A DNA stretch of 64,000 nucleotides from Diplolepis rosae. Taxonomy: Eukaryota > Arthropoda > Insecta > Hymenoptera > Diplolepididae. The stretch spans positions 62,001 through 126,000 of the forward strand of contig JAPYXD010000755.1 in assembly GCA_030998225.1 (NCBI GenBank). Reading direction: 5' to 3'. The notes under the pieces were generated by a model. It searched no databases. It was not told the origin of the DNA and was given only the letters and a program-made list of their open reading frames with translations. Made by a program: the position numbers and the translations under genes. Positions 58,200-64,000 of the stretch are shown piece by piece; position 1 is the first letter of the stretch; each line of letters begins with the position of its first letter.

Positions 58200-58740
58200 T
58201 TCAGATTTTAGATCTAAACGCTTAATTAACAACGCAAGATAATTTTCGCAAAGTCTTCCTTGGGCTTTGTGGGCCGCAAACATTCAATCTCATGAGTACC
58301 TTACGTGAGAATATTGAATCCTCTCGTAGGGATACTCGTAGAGATCAGGGGGTGGCACGAATCAAAACTCGTCTATAGGGCAACAACCCCGTAGCCTGCT
58401 TCGAAAGCGTGCCAAGGAGGTGAATCTGGTGAATCCAGACACGTCAAAGGGGCAACAACCCTTTTGCCTATCCAGAGAACACTTCCTAAGGCTGTTTGCG
58501 GCTCGCTGACGAGCCGCCGGAATGTCTTTCTTAGCGCAGCATCCCCTTTTTATACAAATCTCTGTCATCTCCCACGCTGGTCCACGGCTCGCGGGTGTAA
58601 GATGCTGCTTCTGCGCTTTACAACAATCCCAGGATGCTAGCTACCGAGCTCTCGTGCGTGCTGCGATGTACGCGTGGTTGCCATGCGGCAGGGGCTATAA
58701 AGTGTGGGCTTACAGTATATATTGCATTTTTTAAATCTTT
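58200..58740. other. Unidentified GC-richer segment
   Basis: Its composition differs from the AT-rich flanks. It contains a perfect hairpin CGGCTCG-CTGA-CGAGCCG (about 58,499-58,516) and a repeated GGGCAACAACCC near 58,377 and 58,453. Frames here (such as 58,568-58,362 minus) show no domain. It may be part of an unrecognised repeat family. The next stretch, 58,741-59,576, is AT-rich without recognised content. Confidence 0.4.
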
Positions 58741-59832
58741 CATTGAATCTTTTTAATCAGAACTGCTGAATCATTAGGAATGGAACGAAAATATGTGTTT
58801 AATAATAGAAATTTTAATTAAAATTATTTTTAATAAAACAGTCAATGCATGTCTAACATTTATTATTCAGTACAAGCTAATTTAAAATATTTTAAATTTT
58901 GAACAAAAATATCTTAATTTTTTACCTATATAATTAAAACAATGATTGAAAGGAATGAAATAATCAAAAAATTGTATACTTCCATTATATAAGTGAATAA
59001 ATAGTTTAAGAAATGAAAACACTTATTCTTTTTTAATGATACACTTTCAAAATTTCCATCTCTTTTATTGAATTAAAGAAAATCAAATCTTTTTCTTACA
59101 AATAATGAGTCTCACAAAAAGATTCTTGTAAAGGGCATAGCCGGGTTTCCATGTGAAATCGGCCTTAAAACAAAATCAAATTTCGCATCAACCATATGAA
59201 AGGGGTTGGGAAAGAGATAATTTTGCAAAATTTTCAGATCATTATCTGCCATTTTAAATGAGTAATGGTGGATTTTACCATTTTCGTTTTTTTCGTTTTT
59301 AAGTTAAACTAATCATAGAAAAATTTTAAAAAAAATCAGGGTTATTTTTTTCAATAGAAGACACATTTGTAAATTTTTGCAGATTTTTTCATGCATAATT
59401 CGCGATGCAAAAAGTTGCGAAAATTTTGTTCATGTTTGATTTGCGTGACCACTCTTTTGAATAATTATATTCATTAGTTACCTATCCATGATTAAAATAG
59501 AATTTTCTCAGATTTTTGCAAGGTGTGGACGGGGGTAAAAAAAAAATAAAAACCCTCGAAATACGCATTCTTCCAACATCATACTATTAAAGCACATTTT
59601 ATAATAACAGTAGACAAATGAAAAAGAAATTTATTTGGTAATCAATCTCTAAGACGGTTTACTGCTGAAATTATTGCAAAAATTTTGCAAAATATTTTGC
59701 GAATTTTTTTTGTTGCGAAAAATTGAAATTTTTACATGCATTGTGAACAAATGGTTGATTGTGATTATTCGTAAGTCGAAAGAATGTTGCGAAAATTATC
59801 TATTTATATTCTTGAATATTTTTCGATTATAC

Positions 59833-60134
59833 AGTTTTTGCCCGTTGAAAATTTAGTCCGTACAAAAAATTTCCGTTTTATATAAAACTTTCAGTTATAA
59901 ACGAAGACAGCGATGATAACTAATTTATAATTGAAAAAAATGTTATGCTTGACAAATGTTCAGTCACTTATGGAGTATGAAGTGCTATAAAAGTACAATT
60001 AACCGCCTACATTTGTAAAATCTCGATGCTCGAAAAATATATTTTTGTAGGAAAACCAATTTTACATTTTGTATACCACTTTTATTTAAAACGGACAGTT
60101 TTTAAAAGGACTAAATTTTTTAACGGGCAAAACT
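59833..60134. mobile_element. Nested inverted-repeat unit 1, about 300 bp
   Basis: 59,833-59,858 (AGTTTTTGCCCGTTGAAAAT...) and 60,108-60,134 are imperfect reverse complements of about 27 bp, with weaker pairing further in (CCGTTTTA-ATAAAA). It starts exactly where the left arm of the outer element ends, so it may be that element's inner part or a separate insertion. Confidence 0.55.
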
Positions 60135-60226
60135 TTATAAAAGAAGGTAACGAAAATGTAAGTTTTGCAATGCAAAATAACTGCTAAAAATTGTTTGTTA
60201 TCCAGAAATCCAAGTTAATTACTTAT

Positions 60227-60435
60227 TTAAGGGTGTATTCTAGTTCGTGGGCTAAAAAAATAGGCTATTTTCGGGAATTTTTTGTGAGCATGCTATGGAA
60301 GATATGGATATAAAAATTGTTACATATACATATAACATATATACATATAACATATACATATATATACATATAAATTGGAAAAATGTAAAAAAAAAATCGA
60401 TTTTTCCAAAGTGACCAACTAGAATACACCCTTAA
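60227..60435. mobile_element. Nested MITE flanked by TTAA, 15-bp perfect terminal repeats
   Basis: TTAA then GGGTGTATTCTAGTT (60,231-60,245) and AACTAGAATACACCC then TTAA (60,417-60,435). TTAA target duplications are the mark of piggyBac-like elements; the family is inference from that alone. The interior has a TATACA/CATATA tract (60,320-60,372) and no ORF. Confidence 0.75.
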
Positions 60436-60830
60436 TTTACGAGCTTTTCTTATTATTTGTCCTCATTAAAATTTCAAAAAGTAAAGTAAATGGAGGACGA
60501 TTTGAGTGTATTTTCGATTTCTTGAATGGTAAAAAGAGTATCTTATTTTGAACAAAGAGAAATGAATTTAACCTGTATATTCGAAAAATATTCAAGAATA
60601 CAAAAAGATATTTTTAGCAACACTATTTCGACTTGCGAATAATAACAATCAACCATTTGTTCACAATGCATGTAAAAATTTCGATTTTTCGCAACAAAAA
60701 AAAATTCGCAAAATATTTTGCAAAATGTTTACAAAAATTTCAGCAGTAAACCGTGTTAAAGATTGATTAGCAAATAATTTTTTTTTCAATTGTCTTCTGT
60801 TATTATGAAATGTGCTTTAATAGTAAGATG

Positions 60831-62429
60831 CAGTGCGCTCAGATCCTCAGATTGCAAACCGGGGTACCTACCGACACGATTGCACGCCGTATCAATGTGA
60901 AGCGAGTAGAGAAGGGAGAACACGACGGGGCGCGTTGCTTTTGTTCCTTCCTTGTTGTTCTTGCGTGTGAGAATGACACCTCCAACTTCTCCTTATTCTC
61001 CTCGCTTCCTCCTTGCAATGCTATTTTTAGATTTCACGCTGTCGGTTTTCGAGTCGAAATTGAGAATTGTATTTTATGTGCCTCAGCCGCGGAAACTCGT
61101 TTTTCCGTTACAGCTGAGAGTAAAGCAATGTTGTATATTCCGTTACAGAGGAATACAATGTAGAAATTGAACTGCGCATACGCATTATAGTCTTACAGCG
61201 GAACGCAATCTTTTTCTTATTCTTCTTCTTCTCACTTCTTCTTCGTACAGCGTTAGCACTGGCTACGACACAAGACCGATAAAATCAAAATGGTCGGGAC
61301 TAGTCGCCAATTTGCGCCCTCTGCGTACAACTAGCGCAGCAAACAACTACAATAAGTACTAGATTAGATCAGTGTGCCCAGATCGGACACGCCAACCATT
61401 CGCACACAATTACAGGCTAGGTCCGTGTAAATAAAGTAGGAGCTGTAAGTTTGGTTGCGCACGCAACCGACTTCTCCTCTTCTGAATTCGAAAACTCGGA
61501 GATGCCCGAAAATCTTCGGGAAACTTCGGCTCTCTCCTTATTTCGTCTATATATAGCATATACGAAATAAAGTAATAGCAAGCGTCCCCTAACTTTCTGA
61601 GTTTCTGCGATTTCATTGATTCGATGTCTCGTGCATCTCGTCGTCTGCTCGCCCGGCTACTTCTGTTTACAAAATTTGACAGCTAATAAATTTTGTAAAA
61701 ACTCTTAAATAATGTTGATGACGTGACATACATTTTATGAATTTCAGGAAGTGTTAAATAATTGTTTCGAGTGTGTGACCAGCAAGGACTATTTATTTGA
61801 TACTACTTGTTTGTAGAATTTAAATGCAGAATTTGAGGTTAGGTTCATAACCTGTTGTATTCAAGTAGTTTTATATTTTAACTTTCTTTGATTTTGAATA
61901 TTATAAATTCAGATTGTTTATTTATTTGTATTTTTATGTAAATTATTAAAATAATAATCATTTTTAATTAATAAATTCTGTCATAATTAACTTTCTTATA
62001 ATTCTATTTTCTGACAATATATAACTCTTTAATTCTTCCTTGCCTATACTATACCTTAGGTAATAAATTACAAATATTAAGATGTCACAAAAGCACAATA
62101 TCAATCAGATAAATAAATAATACAATATATGATCTGAAAATGAAAGAGTTTAAAAATCGTTTGAACTCAAAATTTTTTTAATTTTCAAAGGCTTTCTTAA
62201 GGCTATAAGTTCTTTTTAAAAGTGATTAATTAAAAGCTCACAAGAAAATCATAAATGGATAAATTAAAATAATGAGGTATTGAACAATATTTCCAATTTC
62301 AAATTGAATAAGTTGGGAATATTTCATTAAAAAGATCTAAAAAAAATTATAATGGTTTCTCTTTACAAAATTTTTTATTTTAAACAATTCCAATTGTAAA
62401 ATTTTCTCGAATTTTAAGCGTTTTTAAAC
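60831..62429. other. No recognised gene; first part GC-richer
   Basis: 60,831-61,660 is less AT-rich than its flanks, with a perfect hairpin GGTTGCG-CA-CGCAACC (61,453-61,468) and repeated CCGTTACAG words (near 61,104 and 61,140). A 117-codon frame (60,810-61,163) has no domain and starts inside the inverted-repeat element. 61,660-62,429 is plain AT-rich DNA. Confidence 0.4.
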
Positions 62430-64000
62430 TAAATTTATATAATTTAAAGTAATTTTATTTATTTATCGAAAAAATTGAAATGGTCTTCGGACTTTAAAAA
62501 ACTAGAGAATTTATTCATGAAAATCATTTCAAATTGCAATTAATGAAATATTTCAAATGAAACAATTATTTTTTGTGCCGTCTTTTGAGGATATTGTTAG
62601 AATTTCCTTTTCTAACAATTTTACTGGGAATTCTTACATAAATCAGGATCACCTTTGGTAAGTACGCTTTATTTCACTCTCTAAGCCAAATAAGTGCAGT
62701 CAGAAAAAAGATTTGATTGAATCAAAGAAAATGATTTGTTTGGACGACTTTTTTTGTTTTTAAGAAATGATTTGTTTAAATGAAATAAAATTTGTTTAAT
62801 TCAAACAAAATATCTTTGAACGAAATAAATATTTGTTTGAATCAAATTAATTTTTCTTCAAAACAAAGAAATTAATTCAATGATATATGGTCAAAGATAT
62901 AAATGGTTTGATTGAAGGCAGAAATTTATTTGATTCGAACAAATATTTATTTGGTCCAAAGATATTTTGTTTCATTAAGGTAGTTTTCATCCACGAAAAT
63001 TAGAACTCAGGCAAAAATAGATAAACAATAAAAAAAAATTCTTTAATGGCTGAAACCATTAAAAAAGCATTTTCCAAAACGAAATTTTTATAAAGAAATT
63101 GCTGAATTTGATAATAATTTATTCATTTACGACAATTAGAAATGGTTAAGTTGTGGGAAATCTTTTGTCTGAAAAAATGATTTATGATTTATCAAAATCG
63201 CATAATTTTTTAAAAATTTGTAAGAAGCAATAAGAAAAAAAGTTGGGTCAAAAATAAAATTTATTAATAAAATTATTTTTCTGTATTTTAAATTTTTTTT
63301 ATGGAAAATAATCTTTTCTCTTTCAAAATAATCCTTCAATAATAATATTGCTATTCTTGAAAGCAAATTTATCTATTTTTGCCTGAGATCTAATTTTCGT
63401 GGATGAAAACTACCTTAATGAAACAAAATATCTTTGGACCAAATAAATATTTGTTCGAATCAAATAAATTTCTGTCTTCAATCAAACCATTTATATCTTT
63501 GACCATATATCATTGAATTAATTTCTTTGTTTTGAAGAAAAATTAATTTGATTCAAAAAAATATTTATTTCGTTTAAAGATATTTTGTTTGAATTAAAGA
63601 AATTTTATTTCATTTAAACAAATCATTTCTTTAAATCAAAAAAAGTCGTCCAAACAAATCATTTCTTTAAATCAAAAAAAGTCGTCCAAACAAATCATTT
63701 TCTTTGATTCAATCAAATCTTTTTTCTGAGTGCACTTATTTTGATTTAGAGAGTGAAATAAAGCGTACTTACCAAAGGTGATCCTGATTTATGTAAGAAT
63801 TCCCAGTAAAATTGTTAGAAAAGGAAATTCTAACAATATCCTTAAAAGACGGCACAAAAAATAATTGTTTCATTTGAAATATTTCAGTAATTGCAATTTG
63901 AAATGATTTTCACGAATAAATTGTCTAGTTTTTTAAAGTACGAAGACCATTTCAATTTTTTCGATAAATAAATAAAATTACTTTAAATTATATAAATTTA
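62430..64000. repeat. Large palindrome, arms of about 600 bp, running off the window end
   Basis: 62,430-63,026 is the reverse complement of 63,366-64,000 with few differences; base 62,430 pairs with the last base of the window, so the arms may continue. The loop is 63,027-63,365. The right arm has a 36-bp tandem duplication (63,626-63,697) that the left lacks. Each arm is rich in GATTGAATCAAA-like words and contains TGCACTCAGAAAAAAG (right arm, minus) that looks like a DNA-transposon terminus. No coding frame stands out. Confidence 0.85.

Larger units (their letters stand above)
59577..60830. mobile_element. Non-autonomous inverted-repeat element with about 258-bp arms
   Basis: 59,577-59,834 and 60,572-60,830 are reverse complements at high identity (shared TACTATTAAAGCACATTT at the outside and CTTGAATATTTTTCGA inside). 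No ORF for a transposase is present. Ends CATC...GATG are a guess and no target duplication was confirmed. It holds two further inverted-repeat units. Confidence 0.8.

Noticed and set aside
58362..58734. Overlapping ORFs in the GC-richer segment
   Set aside because: Both strands are open because GC-richer DNA has fewer stops; no domain on either strand.
60810..61163. 117-codon ORF starting at the end of the inverted-repeat element
   Set aside because: Begins inside repeat DNA, has no domain, and a second overlapping frame is equally open.
63136..63366. 76-codon minus-strand ORF in the palindrome loop
   Set aside because: Low-complexity Lys/Ile/Phe translation of AT-rich DNA.
1..64000. Telomeric TTAGG arrays, rRNA genes or a protein-coding host gene with several exons
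   Set aside because: Looked for and not seen; apart from the single exon-like frame at 38,586-38,798 all coding sequence belongs to mobile elements.

Overview
The window looks like heterochromatin from an arthropod genome, most likely an insect (possibly hymenopteran; this is inference). It is AT-rich, contains no recognisable complete cellular gene, and is built from a large satellite array followed by nested mobile elements. Nothing suggests a prokaryote: there are no rRNA operons or Shine-Dalgarno-led operons, and the element families present (Maverick/Polinton, Ty3/gypsy-type endogenous retrovirus, foldback and MITE-like repeats) are eukaryotic.

Layout. (1) 1-26,785: one uninterrupted satellite array of about 218 monomers of 122-123 bp, with monomer types in a roughly four-monomer order and longer higher-order copies (a 2.21-kb period over the first 4.4 kb; further copies about 7.37 kb apart). 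(2) 26,786-28,690: a junction with two tRNA-like half-molecules in opposite orientation, a 60-bp-arm inverted repeat, an AT microsatellite and an antisense gypsy gag relic. (3) about 28,690-57,330: a decayed Maverick/Polinton (adintovirus-like) element. Left to right it holds small early genes, an integrase, two conserved proteins and a packaging ATPase on the minus strand; then a TATA-led plus-strand virion cluster (PLA2-domain protein, adenain-like protease, penton-like protein, a 54-aa protein, double-jelly-roll major capsid protein, a 168-aa conserved protein); then a protein-primed-type PolB on the minus strand at the right end. (4) Inside the Polinton, between capsid cluster and PolB, sits a foldback repeat (38,946-54,076), and inside its left arm a 14.3-kb LTR retroelement (39,061-53,394) with a 5-bp target duplication. 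(5) 57,330-64,000: a hammerhead-like motif, an unidentified GC-richer segment, nested inverted-repeat elements (59,577-60,830) and one arm pair of a very large palindrome that runs off the window end.

The LTR element is the most unusual object. Its order is LTR, PBS, repeated leader, two unrecognised accessory ORFs, gag, protease, RT, gypsy-type RNase H, a second cellular-type RNase H1, an acidic linker, a TARG1/ALC1-like macro domain, only the C-terminal tail of integrase, and an envelope with a polybasic cleavage site and fusion peptide. The last four parts share one intact 1,092-codon frame. Protease to RNase H1 is broken by frameshifts and stops, and the integrase catalytic core is missing.

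The Polinton is also defective: integrase, the 331-codon conserved gene, the ATPase start, the capsid gene and PolB each carry one or two lesions, and PolB lacks most of its palm. The order of insertion is Polinton first, foldback second, LTR element last. The two LTRs differ at about eleven positions in the roughly 1.05 kb they share, so the last step is fairly recent.
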